This document shows positions 9,385-18,782 of a DNA stretch of 40,682 nt, piece after piece. The notes below the pieces were generated by a model. The model saw only the letters and a list, made by a program, of their open reading frames with translations. It had not been told where the DNA came from and made no database searches. Source of the DNA: Verrucomicrobiota bacterium (lineage in GTDB: Bacteria > Verrucomicrobiota > Verrucomicrobiia > Chthoniobacterales > UBA6821); assembly GCA_008933015.1 (NCBI GenBank), contig WBXH01000004.1:1-40682 (forward strand), given 5' to 3'. The translations under genes were made by a program, and so were the position numbers. Numbering within the stretch: position 1 is the first letter of the stretch; each line of letters begins with the position of its first letter.

Positions 9385-10569
9385 ATGCCACTTTGGATCC
9401 GTTGGATGATCGTAGTGGTGGTGTTGATCCTAGCAGGAGCGGTTGTCCGGCAGGAGTGCGGGGATTCGATCGCCAAAGGGTTCGAGGTGACAATGATTCC
9501 GAAACCTTCCAAGGACTCGGCTCCCCTCTTCCAAGAGGAGATCATCAATAAGGACCAGAATTTGCCCTTCATCCATGTTTGCTCTCTCGTGGAACTCGCG
9601 GGTGATAAACTCGGAGCGCTTTGGTATGGAGGTCCCTACGAGTACTGCCACGACAACTGCATCTACTTTTCCACCCTAAAAAAAGGTACTTGGACCGCTC
9701 CTCGGGCCATCATGACCCCGGAAAAGATCGAGCGGGATCTGGGTCGTCCGATCAGGTGCCTTGGCAATCCACTCCTTCTGGTCAATAGGGATGGGTCGTT
9801 GAGGTTGCTCTTCGTGACGATTGCCATGGGTCGATGGTCGGGCTCCCAGATCAATACCAGTCTCTCCAAGGATGGCGGAGTCAGTTGGTCTCGGGTAGAG
9901 CGCCTGACACTGAGCCCGCTCTGCAACTTCAGCGAACTGGTGCGCAACCGCCCAATTCCCCTTGTGCCCGTGAGTCCGATGACGGTGAAATCCGGCGACT
10001 CTTGGTGCGTTCCTCTCTACCAGGAGTTGATCGGGAAGTTTCCGGAGTTGCTCTGGCTTAAAGAGATCGATGATCGGGTTGTTGCTCAAAAATCGCGCAT
10101 GGCCGGCGGGTGCGCGACACTCCAACCCTCGCTGCTCCCGTTCGACAAAGAGACTGCCGTGGCGCTTCTCCGTGACTGGACGCAGGCCAAGAGAATCTTC
10201 ATGAGCCGCACGAAAGACGGAGGCATTACCTGGACCGACCCCGTGGCCACGAGCCTGCCGAATCCAGATGCCGGGATCTCGGGGCTCAGATTATCCGATG
10301 GCAACTTGATCGTTGCCTACAATGACTCTGTCATCCTCCGCGAAAAACTCTCCTTGGCATTCAGCGACGACTCTGGAGCGAGTTGGAAGAATATCTTCCA
10401 ACTGGAACATGATCCCGATGCCTGTTCCTCCTATCCCTTTCTAATGCGTACCACCGACGGCATGATCCGCATGGTCTACACCCATGAAGGGGATAACATC
10501 AAGATGCTGACAATCAACGAATCCTGGATCACTGCGCAACTCACAGGGATGGGGAGACCGATACGATGA
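9385..10569 (+). CDS. Membrane-anchored sialidase-like (BNR/Asp-box) protein
   Basis: N-terminal TM segment; Asp-box-like repeats SLSKDGGVSW, SRTKDGGITW, AFSDDSGASW. Confidence 0.8.
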   Translation: MPLWIRWMIVVVVLILAGAVVRQECGDSIAKGFEVTMIPKPSKDSAPLFQEEIINKDQNLPFIHVCSLVELAGDKLGALWYGGPYEYCHDNCIYFSTLKKGTWTAPRAIMTPEKIERDLGRPIRCLGNPLLLVNRDGSLRLLFVTIAMGRWSGSQINTSLSKDGGVSWSRVERLTLSPLCNFSELVRNRPIPLVPVSPMTVKSGDSWCVPLYQELIGKFPELLWLKEIDDRVVAQKSRMAGGCATLQPSLLPFDKETAVALLRDWTQAKRIFMSRTKDGGITWTDPVATSLPNPDAGISGLRLSDGNLIVAYNDSVILREKLSLAFSDDSGASWKNIFQLEHDPDACSSYPFLMRTTDGMIRMVYTHEGDNIKMLTINESWITAQLTGMGRPIR

Positions 10570-11168
10570 GGGCAGTTGCCGAGCACCTCCATCACCTTTA
10601 TGCGGCGCTCGCTCCTTGGAGTGCTCTCGCCCTCCTCCTGCTTGGGCGGAGTCCATTCCTCTCGCTGACGCGGATCTTCGGGTCTCTCTTCCTAGCCTTT
10701 TTTCTCCTTCGAATTCCGATAGCGGGATGGTCCTGCTTCCAATGGCTCATGGTCCTTGAGCCGAACCCGAGCTTCATCCTGACAGGTTTGCTGGTTGTTG
10801 CGCTAGGGCAGCGGGTGAGCGGGGTCAGACTTTTCCATCCAAGTGACTGGAAAGCCGGTTGGATCTTCGGAGCCATCGCCTCGATTGTTCTTTATCCGAT
10901 GGCGTTGGGACTGACTGTCATGGATCCCTACAGCTTAGGTTGGAAGCCGGAGCTGCCCGTGGTCGTGGCCACGGCGGCAATTATTCTTATCCTACGGAGA
11001 AAGCGCTTCGGTATTATCCTTATCCTTCCATTTGTCGGATTTCTCCTTCGATTGCAAGAATCTCATAACTTCTGGGACGCAGTGATCGATCCCTTCTACG
11101 GAGGCATGGCGCTGATAATTTCAGCAGCTTTACTTGTTAAGAAAATTAGGAAGGGCAAGGAGTTCTAG
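10566..11168 (+). CDS. Multi-pass membrane protein, translationally coupled to the sialidase-like gene
   Basis: ATGA overlap with the upstream stop; several hydrophobic segments. Confidence 0.7.
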   Translation: MRAVAEHLHHLYAALAPWSALALLLLGRSPFLSLTRIFGSLFLAFFLLRIPIAGWSCFQWLMVLEPNPSFILTGLLVVALGQRVSGVRLFHPSDWKAGWIFGAIASIVLYPMALGLTVMDPYSLGWKPELPVVVATAAIILILRRKRFGIILILPFVGFLLRLQESHNFWDAVIDPFYGGMALIISAALLVKKIRKGKEF

Positions 11169-11180
11169 CTCTTCAGTAGA

Positions 11181-12851
11181 TCAGTGCGTCTGAATCAGCC
11201 AGTCCCAGTGAAAAAGGTGATGGGTGATATTGCCCATCAAAATATCACGGGTTTCGGCGGCATTGAAGCGGTCGATCATGTTGAGCCGCTTGCCGAGGAT
11301 GATTCCCGAAGGAGCAGCATGATCAAGAGGCAGGCTGACGACTAGGAACTGAGCCTCGGCGGGTGGGCTTTTCCAGTGCTCGTAGGGTTTTACGGATGCT
11401 CCCGGCAGCAGGAAACCATAACTTTCCTCGCGGGCGTTGAAGTTTGATGGAACTGAGACCTCGCAGCCAATCACCGACTCGATTCCTTCGCCGCTGAAGA
11501 GGCCCGGCCCATGATCGAGAGGTAGCGCAAAGAGAAGATAGCCGAGGTAAACCATCAGCACCGAGGAGGGTAGTAGCGGACGGGTGAGATCTTTGTTAAA
11601 CATCCCGATCACCACCACGGCCAATCCCACGACGATGGGTAGAATCACCCAGACAGGGTAGAGTGTTCCCAAGCCGACAGAGTGCTGAAGCAAAAGACCA
11701 AGTCCGACGAGGCCAATCATGATGATCCCCGAGGCGGCGATGGTCACAGTGGCAATCCAGTGAGGTAGGTGAGCGAGGCGTATTGCTAGCAAGAGTGCCA
11801 GTGCAGGCATGGCGGGGAGGAGGTAGCGCTCGTCACGTTGGTTGGGAATGCAGAAGAATGCAGCCAAGACGAGCATCCAGATCCAGAGGAAGATTTCCAA
11901 GAGGCTCAGATGGAGCTTTCTTTTCCAAGCATCCCAAAAAAGTGCCACTGTGAGCAGGGCGAGGAGTCCCGCGTTCAGGGGGTAGGCGACAACGATTCTC
12001 CAGAGGCTCGACTGCCCCCAGAGAAGATTCAGCAAATAGCTTTCCCCGCCCGTATTGAACTTCCCGGCATTTTCTTTCCAGACAAAGTCTTGAAGGACAA
12101 GCAAGGGGTTCGGATCAAGCCAGAACCAGAGGCTGAAAAGAAGCAGTGCCGATGCGAGGGTCATGGCCAGGCGCCAGGCATCCCTTTTTAGGAAGGGGAG
12201 AGCTTGCCACCCTCGTGCGCGGAGTTGCCAGAGGGCCATCGTGAGAACGACTGGAACGACAAGTGCAAAGGATTTATAGAGTAGACCGATGCCGATCATG
12301 CCTCCGCAGAACCAGGGCCAGAAAATGCCCTCTGGAAACTCCGGCTTCCGATGGAGCAGTAAGAGGGCAAGGGGAGCGAAGAGCCAGAAAGTTTCCGGTG
12401 CGCTTGTGAGGAAGACCCGTCCGTACCGGTAGGTGCTGAAGAAGCTGAGGAAAAAAAGCGCCGCCGAAATGCCGAGAACGGGATTGTGGGTTCTACGGAA
12501 CCCAATCATCACAAGGAGTCCAGCCGTCAGCAGAGTATAGAGTGCATTCGGTGCCCGAAGACGAGCGAGGGACCAGTTGGTCCCCCATCCCGTGGAGATA
12601 ATCCCCTGCCAAAAAAGAAGAGGTGGCTTCGTATTGCGTGCCTTTTCATCGAGTGACTGGAGTGGTAGCAGTTGACCGGTTTCCGCGGTGAGGTGTGAGA
12701 TCTGGGCATAGAGGAGTTCATCACCGTTGGTGGCCAGATGGTCGCTCCCCAGGCCTGTGCAGTAGACGATAACGGCCAGTAGCAAGGAGACCCACGCGAT
12801 CATAAGGGAGCGATGGCGTTGGAGGTGCGGGAGGGAATAAGAATCGGTCAT
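11181..12851 (-). CDS. ArnT/PMT-like (GT39/GT83-type) membrane glycosyltransferase
   Basis: YCTGLGSDHLATNGDELLYAQISHLTAETGQLLPLQSL...NTKPPLLFWQGIISTGW, followed by many TM helices; start chosen at MTDSYSLP. Confidence 0.8.
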   Translation of the reverse strand: MTDSYSLPHLQRHRSLMIAWVSLLLAVIVYCTGLGSDHLATNGDELLYAQISHLTAETGQLLPLQSLDEKARNTKPPLLFWQGIISTGWGTNWSLARLRAPNALYTLLTAGLLVMIGFRRTHNPVLGISAALFFLSFFSTYRYGRVFLTSAPETFWLFAPLALLLLHRKPEFPEGIFWPWFCGGMIGIGLLYKSFALVVPVVLTMALWQLRARGWQALPFLKRDAWRLAMTLASALLLFSLWFWLDPNPLLVLQDFVWKENAGKFNTGGESYLLNLLWGQSSLWRIVVAYPLNAGLLALLTVALFWDAWKRKLHLSLLEIFLWIWMLVLAAFFCIPNQRDERYLLPAMPALALLLAIRLAHLPHWIATVTIAASGIIMIGLVGLGLLLQHSVGLGTLYPVWVILPIVVGLAVVVIGMFNKDLTRPLLPSSVLMVYLGYLLFALPLDHGPGLFSGEGIESVIGCEVSVPSNFNAREESYGFLLPGASVKPYEHWKSPPAEAQFLVVSLPLDHAAPSGIILGKRLNMIDRFNAAETRDILMGNITHHLFHWDWLIQTH

Positions 12852-12936
12852 AGCAGGGCAGTGGTTCATCACTAAACGATAGGCCGAGCATCTAATAGCC
12901 TTTTCCCCGATCCACGCCGATATCGCAACCTGGCAA

Positions 12937-13701
12937 TCAGGAGCTGGCGCTCGAGTAGTGCCTCAGGGCAGAGTTCCACATCAGTCGTGTGGCGCCGACC
13001 ATGAGGAGAGTGGCAGCAATTAACTGGAGGATGATGGGCCAGGGATTCTCTGCGGCATGGATCAGGATGCGGGAGGGGATATTCGCGACGATAATTACCG
13101 GGATCAGCCAGCTGAAAACCAGTTTGAAGGCGCCACGGTAGATCGTGTCCGGGTAGCGTCCGATATTGAAAAGGCTGTAGTAGCCGTAAATAAGACCCTG
13201 CGAGCGGACCATCCAGAAACTTGAAGCGGCAAATACGAGCATGATGCAGTAGTGGATCAGGATGCCGCAGAGGACTGAGACTGCGTAGAGCAGGATCTGA
13301 GAAAACGTCGGGAGAATGGCGAGCTTCCAGAGCGAGAAGGAGACGAATCCGGCGCCAACCAGTGCATTGATGACGTTATCCATTCCGAACTGCTTCATCG
13401 AGACCACGAACTGGGTATCCACCGGGAGAAGGAGCATGAAGTCCATCTTGCCCGTGCGGACAAGCTCGGGCAAATTCGCCAGGTTCATATAGAAAAAAGC
13501 CTGGAAGAGCTGGCCGATCAGTTGATGGGTACCGATCAGAAGCACGACCTCCCACTTCGACCATCCCCCGATCCCCCCGACATAGGAGAAGACAACTTCG
13601 ATAAAGACAATCTGTCCCATGAACCAAAGGACCTCGACCAGCATCCAGAGGAGGAAATTCAGCTTGAAACTCATCTCCCTGATGAGCGAATTGCGGAACA
13701 T
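12937..13701 (-). CDS. ABC-2 type transporter permease
   Basis: MFRNSLIREMSFKLNFLLWMLVEVLWFMGQIVFIEVVFSYVGGIGGWSKWEVVLLIGTHQLIGQLFQ..FMLLLPVDTQF; start trimmed from 13851. Confidence 0.75.
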   Translation of the reverse strand: MFRNSLIREMSFKLNFLLWMLVEVLWFMGQIVFIEVVFSYVGGIGGWSKWEVVLLIGTHQLIGQLFQAFFYMNLANLPELVRTGKMDFMLLLPVDTQFVVSMKQFGMDNVINALVGAGFVSFSLWKLAILPTFSQILLYAVSVLCGILIHYCIMLVFAASSFWMVRSQGLIYGYYSLFNIGRYPDTIYRGAFKLVFSWLIPVIIVANIPSRILIHAAENPWPIILQLIAATLLMVGATRLMWNSALRHYSSASS

Positions 13702-13724
13702 GATGGAATAGATCGCCCAATAAT

Positions 13725-13754
13725 GAGAAAGGCCACGATGCGTGGATCGTGGCC
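13725..13754 (-). terminator. Terminator-like hairpin between desaturase and ABC permease
   Basis: Minus strand GGCCACGAT-CCACGC-ATCGTGGCC, perfect 9-bp stem (13731-13754), followed by TTTCTC. Confidence 0.55.
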
Positions 13755-13813
13755 TGTTCATGGAACGGTCAGAGCGGCTGGAAGTGCAGCCCTTTTCGGA
13801 AGTATGGAAGCTC

Positions 13814-14776
13814 CTAGAGAGGAGGATGTTGAGCGGCGGCTTGAGTAACAACTTCGGCCATGGTTCCGGCCATCACTGCGGCAGCTGCACCCGTCTCAAG
13901 GATGACGCCTGGCAGAACATCGCGCTCCTCGGCCACATCTGCTGAGACGCGGCGCTTGGCACGGCGCTCCTCTGAAATACGGACAACACTCTTGATTAGC
14001 CCCAATTTTTCCAAGCCGCCGATGATGTAGGCTGAAGGGTCGATCTGCCACCAGTGCATGCCGTGATTGGCGGAGCGGGGGAAGGCGTGATGGTTGTTGT
14101 GCCATCCTTCTCCCATGGCAAGGAGGCCGATCAGGAGGTTGTTCCTGCTTTGGTCCGTCGTGACAAACTCACGGTTGCCGTAGGTGTGGCAGACCGAATT
14201 CACCGCCCAGGTGACATGATGGTTTAGGAACATACGAACGGCGCCGCCCCAGAGAAGGCCATACCAGCCTCCGATCAGGTAGGGGATTACAAGGCTCAGA
14301 AGCGCCCAGAGCACGAAGGTATTGCTGATGAAGACCACCAACTTATCCTTAAGGAGGGGCCCAGCATAGCGTTGCACATCAGGACGGAAGTCATCGAGAA
14401 TCCAGCCGACATGGGCATGGAAGAAGCTTTTCACAGGGCTGTGCGGATCTTCATCTTCGTCAGAGTTGGCATGGTGCTGGATATGGGTGGCCGCCCAATT
14501 CAAGGCGGGGCCTTGGAAAGCCATTGAGCCACAGATTAGGAAAAAGCCACGGATCCAATCCGGAGCTTCAAAACCTTTGTGGGTCAGCATCCTGTGGTAT
14601 CCAACCGTAATACCGAGGGCGCACAGGGTGTAGCCGACAACCAGTATGATAAGGTCTTTGGAGGTAATGAAACGACCCCAGAGGGAATAAATCGCGAAGG
14701 CGGTGGCCAAAAGGGGAACCCAGACCAAGAGTTGGAGAACGATCTTGGCCTTCAAGGAGACTGGTTTGCACGACAT
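13814..14776 (-). CDS. Acyl-CoA/fatty acid desaturase
   Basis: Histidine boxes HRMLTH, HIQHHANSDEDEDPHSP, HNNHHAFP; TM segments. Confidence 0.93.
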   Translation of the reverse strand: MSCKPVSLKAKIVLQLLVWVPLLATAFAIYSLWGRFITSKDLIILVVGYTLCALGITVGYHRMLTHKGFEAPDWIRGFFLICGSMAFQGPALNWAATHIQHHANSDEDEDPHSPVKSFFHAHVGWILDDFRPDVQRYAGPLLKDKLVVFISNTFVLWALLSLVIPYLIGGWYGLLWGGAVRMFLNHHVTWAVNSVCHTYGNREFVTTDQSRNNLLIGLLAMGEGWHNNHHAFPRSANHGMHWWQIDPSAYIIGGLEKLGLIKSVVRISEERRAKRRVSADVAEERDVLPGVILETGAAAAVMAGTMAEVVTQAAAQHPPL

Positions 14777-14803
14777 AGAGTCAATAATCTACTCTACCAT
14801 TAG

Positions 14804-14817
14804 CTTCTTGCAAGAAG
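14804..14817. promoter_or_regulatory. 14-bp perfect palindrome upstream of desaturase, candidate operator
   Basis: CTTCTTGCAAGAAG, 27 nt upstream of the desaturase ATG, overlapping a possible -35 (TTGCAA, 16-nt spacer, TAGATT). Confidence 0.4.
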
Positions 14818-14867
14818 AGATACCCCTCCCGTGAAGGGAGAGATTCTCCTGATAATGATGAAAAGCC

Positions 14868-15737
14868 TTATCTAAACACTTCCTGCATCGCGGAATCCAC
14901 ATCCTTAAAACGATATGTAAAGTTCTGACCAGTAAAGTTTTTTGGGATAATCCTCTGGCTATCGAGCATCACGTGGGAGAGATCTCCAAGCGCGAGGCGC
15001 AGGGCGAATGTGGGGGCGGGGAAGAGTGCCGGACGGTGTGATGCACGGGCGGCGGCCTTAGTGAAAACCGCATTGGTGACTGGAGACGGCATGACCGCAT
15101 TCATGGGGCCTCTGATCGCATCGTTGTGAAGGCACTCCATCACCATGGAGGCCAGATCCCCTACTTCGATACACGACATCCATTGACGGCCCGATCCGAG
15201 CCTGCCCCCAAGTCCCGCACGGAAGGCTGGCTTGATGAGGTTCATGGCTCCCCCTTCGCGGCCCAGGACAAAGCCGATTCTGAGTAACACGACCCGGACG
15301 CCCAACGACTCGGCCTTGAGTGCCTCTGCCTCCCATGTCTGGGCGACCTCTGAAAGAAATCCTGTGCCCGGAGGGGCATCCTCATCGGTAATCACCTCCC
15401 CAGTATCACCATAGTAACCGATGGCCGAGGCGCTCACGAGCACTTTAGGGCGCACCTCCGCTGCGGCAATACCTTCCACTAAACGGCGCGTTCCCTCCAC
15501 GCGGCTATCCATGATTTTTCGTCGTTTTTCCCGCGTCCACAGGCCGATGATCGACTCGCCGGCCAGGTGTACCAACCCATCGCAGCCGGAAACATCCAGC
15601 GGGTGGGTAAAGGAAAAAAGCCTGCCTTCCATTTTTTGGCGGCGGCTGAAGAGAAGAACCTCGTCACCCTTGGTGAGTGCTGCGCGCCGCACCATGTTGC
15701 CGATGAAGCCTGTGCCGCCAGTGATGCCTATTTTCAT
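14868..15737 (-). CDS. NAD-dependent epimerase, TIGR01777 (YfcH/SDR39U1-like) family
   Basis: MKIGITGGTGFIGNMVRRAALTKGDEVLLFSR, DGLVHLAGESIIGLWTREKRRKIMDSRVEGTRRLVEGI, VSASAIGYYGDTGE. Confidence 0.93.
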   Translation of the reverse strand: MKIGITGGTGFIGNMVRRAALTKGDEVLLFSRRQKMEGRLFSFTHPLDVSGCDGLVHLAGESIIGLWTREKRRKIMDSRVEGTRRLVEGIAAAEVRPKVLVSASAIGYYGDTGEVITDEDAPPGTGFLSEVAQTWEAEALKAESLGVRVVLLRIGFVLGREGGAMNLIKPAFRAGLGGRLGSGRQWMSCIEVGDLASMVMECLHNDAIRGPMNAVMPSPVTNAVFTKAAARASHRPALFPAPTFALRLALGDLSHVMLDSQRIIPKNFTGQNFTYRFKDVDSAMQEVFR

Positions 15738-15767
15738 GAGTGGGGAGAAGTAGAGACTGTGCCGAGT

Positions 15768-17018
15768 TTAATTTGCACTTCCGAATCTCGCATGAAGCCA
15801 GCTGTATGGAAAGCGGTCGCCTGGGCAGTCCGTCGGCTTGGGGTTGATTTCCTTGTGAGCATGGACGATGGCCCGGCGTCCCTGGCTCTTGCCGACGCGG
15901 TCGCGTAAGTATCCCACGAGTTCATCGAGTGCCGCAATCTGGGCCTTAGTAGGCAGATCTCGGTTGAAGTCACCGACGAGGCAAATGCCGAGCGCAATGT
16001 CATTGAGGTAGTCGCTCGCGACATGGCCACCATTGAGTTGTGCAGTCCAGCGGTGGCCGATTTCAATCGCACCGTCGCCCGACCCGTGCCCATCTCCGAT
16101 CACAAAGTGGTAGGCGAGCCCATTCTTCATGTGGCGCACTCGGAGATGGTAGATGTCGAAGATCCGGGCATTCCCCTCGCGAGTTCCGCTATTATGGACA
16201 ACGATGTACTTCCAGCGTCCCCGGCGTACTGCGGCCCTGTCGATGGCAGCACGTGTTGAAGCGTTCAGATAGGTGTAGATTTTGTGCGATCCAAAGAGCC
16301 AGTCCCAACCGTGGCCGGAGTGTTCGGGTACGAGTACTGGCTGCAAACCCTGCGAGGTCTCGATGCCCGATTTTTCAATCGTGATGGGTGCCGAGGGAGT
16401 CGCTCCCCGAGGAAGTGGCAGGAGCGAGGAGGGAGAGGATGAAGGGGGTGAAAAGGGCGCTAAAGTGTGGGTCGCTATGGCAGGTGAGACCCTGGTCGGC
16501 GGATGATTGCTAGTGGTCGGCAAGGAGGCTTCTGCATGGGAGGAAGTCCCTTTACCTAGGGTGTGTGTGTGGGGTGGTGAAGAGGTGGAAGTTGTAACAC
16601 TCTCAGGGTTCGCATGGTGCGACAGCTGAACGTGGTGCGAATTGGAATGTGAGGAAGAATGTTTTTTGGATGGCTTGGGCTTAGGGCTAGCGCTGGAGAC
16701 GGCTCTCGAGCCAGAGCCTTTGGTGGAATCAGATGAAGAGCCCGATGATGGGTGCTTCTTGGATGTGCCTGCGGTTCCTGAAGTTGTGGAAGTTTGTGAA
16801 GAAGAGGACTTTTTCTTCTTTTTAGATGATGTGGAAGAAGTTGCTGAGGAGGTCGTGGAGGATTGGTTTTTGAGAAAAGCCTCTTTTTTCTGAGTCTCGG
16901 TGAGTTCCGCGTGGAGTCTGGGGAGGGGCGCCAACAGTATCCCGAATAGGAGCGCAAGAAGGGCCGCGCACGGAGCGTAGGGCTGAGAAATACGGATCGT
17001 GTTGGGCGGCACGCGCAT
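15768..17018 (-). CDS. Exported N-acetylmuramoyl-L-alanine amidase/PGRP-like domain with long Ser/Lys/Pro-rich linker
   Basis: Signal-like N-terminus MRVPPNTIRISQPYAPCAALLALLFGILLAPLPRLHA; VVHNSGT, HAHKEINPKPTDCPGDRFPY (putative Zn ligands); start trimmed from 17144. Confidence 0.87.
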   Translation of the reverse strand: MRVPPNTIRISQPYAPCAALLALLFGILLAPLPRLHAELTETQKKEAFLKNQSSTTSSATSSTSSKKKKKSSSSQTSTTSGTAGTSKKHPSSGSSSDSTKGSGSRAVSSASPKPKPSKKHSSSHSNSHHVQLSHHANPESVTTSTSSPPHTHTLGKGTSSHAEASLPTTSNHPPTRVSPAIATHTLAPFSPPSSSPSSLLPLPRGATPSAPITIEKSGIETSQGLQPVLVPEHSGHGWDWLFGSHKIYTYLNASTRAAIDRAAVRRGRWKYIVVHNSGTREGNARIFDIYHLRVRHMKNGLAYHFVIGDGHGSGDGAIEIGHRWTAQLNGGHVASDYLNDIALGICLVGDFNRDLPTKAQIAALDELVGYLRDRVGKSQGRRAIVHAHKEINPKPTDCPGDRFPYSWLHARFGSAN

Positions 17019-17068
17019 GAGGCTACCATCAGTGTGCTGCGGATCAAGCCGAGTGCACGCGATTCCGA

Positions 17069-17842
17069 TCACAAGCGTTTTTTGCCGTAGAGAGCCTTTA
17101 CAAGGTAAAGGCCATAGGCGGGGGCCATTGCGGGAGTGGGCCAAGGTTTTCCCGATGTCAGGCGCTCCAGGAACACGCCGCTCTCTTCCTTTCCTTGGGC
17201 TACTCGGACCATGCCTCCGACCATCATGCGGACCATCCTGTAGAGGAATCCATCTCCTTCGAATGTAAGCGAGATCCCCGGGCCCCGGTCACGAACGGCG
17301 ACTCTATGGATCGTTCTTACAGTGCTCTTCGGGAGGGAGCCCGAGTCGGCGCAGAAGCCCCGGAAGTCATGGGTTCCCTCGAGTGCGTGCGCAAGTCCAC
17401 GGATCTTCTGCCGGTCAAGATTCCCGAAAAGATGCCAGGATCGCTTATGTAGATGGGGTGGAAGGACTGGGGCATGCCAGAGATCGTAGCGATAGATTTT
17501 TCCGGTCGCCGAGAAGCGAGATTCGAATCCTTTTGCTGCAGGTGTGGCCTTTAGAACACGTAGCTCGCTAGGCAGGGAAGCGTTCAACGCGGCGACCCAG
17601 CGTAAGGGGTCTGCCATACGACCGATCCGTTCGACCTGTCCGGGAGTCAGCGTGAAGTTAACCGTTTGGCCAAGGGCATGGACTCCCGCATCGGTACGCC
17701 CGGAACCGTACACAACGACGCGCTCTCCCACGATCTTACCAATGACCGCCTCGAGAGTGTCCTGAACTGTTTTGCCGCCTGGTTGACTCTGCCAACCTCG
17801 AAAGGCGGTGCCGTCATAGGCAACGAGGAGCCGGAGGTTCAT
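17069..17842 (-). CDS. truA: tRNA pseudouridine(38-40) synthase
   Basis: LRLLVAYDGTAFRGWQSQPGGKTVQDTLE, GSGRTDAGVHALGQ, FLYRMVRMMVGGMVRVAQG. Confidence 0.97.
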   Translation of the reverse strand: MNLRLLVAYDGTAFRGWQSQPGGKTVQDTLEAVIGKIVGERVVVYGSGRTDAGVHALGQTVNFTLTPGQVERIGRMADPLRWVAALNASLPSELRVLKATPAAKGFESRFSATGKIYRYDLWHAPVLPPHLHKRSWHLFGNLDRQKIRGLAHALEGTHDFRGFCADSGSLPKSTVRTIHRVAVRDRGPGISLTFEGDGFLYRMVRMMVGGMVRVAQGKEESGVFLERLTSGKPWPTPAMAPAYGLYLVKALYGKKRL

Positions 17843-17871
17843 CGATAAGGAAGAGGCTACTTTCTCGGAGC

Positions 17872-18321
17872 TCACATTGCAGCGGGGTTGGAATCCAGCC
17901 AATCCTGCAGGATCTGAACGGCTGCAACCTGATCGATAATCTGGCGCTGGGCTCGGCTATCCAAACCCGCCTCATGAAGGCGGCGAGTGGCCGCCGCCGT
18001 GGTTAGCCGCTCATCCCATAGGATAACGCGGGCCGGAGTGAGTGCGGCAACCGCTTCACCAAGGGCTCGGCTTTTTTCGGCTGCGGCACCATAGCTTCCG
18101 TTCATATTGCGGGGGAGGCCGATCACGATCGCGCATGAATTTTTTTCAGTTGCAACTGCGGCAATCGCCGCCGCACTCATGGCAAGGGTTGCAATCGCGT
18201 CTTTGCCTAACACCTTGAGTGTTTGCAGAGGGTGAGCCATGAATCCCATCTCGTCACTCAATGCCAATCCGATGCGTGCGGAACCGGGGTCCACTCCAAG
18301 GGCGCGGGAAGTTATGCTCAC
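17872..18321 (-). CDS. ruvX: Holliday junction resolvase-like YqgF/RuvX
   Basis: ALGVDPGSARIGLALSDEMGFMAHPLQTL, IVIGLPRNMNGSYG, ILWDERLTTAAATR. Confidence 0.95.
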   Translation of the reverse strand: MSITSRALGVDPGSARIGLALSDEMGFMAHPLQTLKVLGKDAIATLAMSAAAIAAVATEKNSCAIVIGLPRNMNGSYGAAAEKSRALGEAVAALTPARVILWDERLTTAAATRRLHEAGLDSRAQRQIIDQVAAVQILQDWLDSNPAAM

Positions 18322-18448
18322 CCCTCTATGACACCCGAGAGCTATTCGGGTGGCAAGGCGGGTGAGGCCCTGCCATGGAAATTTCTGATATGAAAAGCCG
18401 TTGATTCCGCATTGCGCCGAGGCTGACAGAGGAGTAGTGATACATGAT

Positions 18449-18748
18449 ATGGCTCAGCTTTCCTTAAACAAATTTTCAGATAATCTTCCCGTGACCGGTA
18501 CCATTGGTCTCTCGCAAGCTGCCGCTGGGGTGGGGCTCGGTCTGCTGATCGCGGATAAAATTTCAGGAGAATCCCGACGCCGTGCGGGTGGAGTGCTCTT
18601 GGTTGCGGGTGCTCTCGTGCTTGCTCCGGTCATCGCAAGCGTGATCTCCAAGGTGCGCAATCGTCCTCATTCCGCAAGAAGAGCCCTACGGCAACTGGAG
18701 TCGATCCGCGAGGATGTAGGATTCCACGATACTGACCACCTGATCTAG
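18449..18748 (+). CDS. Small membrane/glycine-rich hypothetical protein
   Basis: MAQLSLNKFSDNLPVTGTIGLSQAAAGVGLGLLIADK..AGGVLLVAGALVLAPVIASVISKV; two hydrophobic segments. Confidence 0.65.
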   Translation: MAQLSLNKFSDNLPVTGTIGLSQAAAGVGLGLLIADKISGESRRRAGGVLLVAGALVLAPVIASVISKVRNRPHSARRALRQLESIREDVGFHDTDHLI

Positions 18749-18782
18749 GCAAGCCCTGAAAAAAGGACCCCTTCCCCATAGG

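Noticed and set aside
16642-16893. Glu/Asp/Phe-rich plus-strand ORF (EEEDFFFFLDDVEEVAEEVVEDWF)
   Set aside because: Antisense shadow of the Ser/Lys-rich linker of the amidase; acidic runs are explained by complementing AAG/TCT-type codons.
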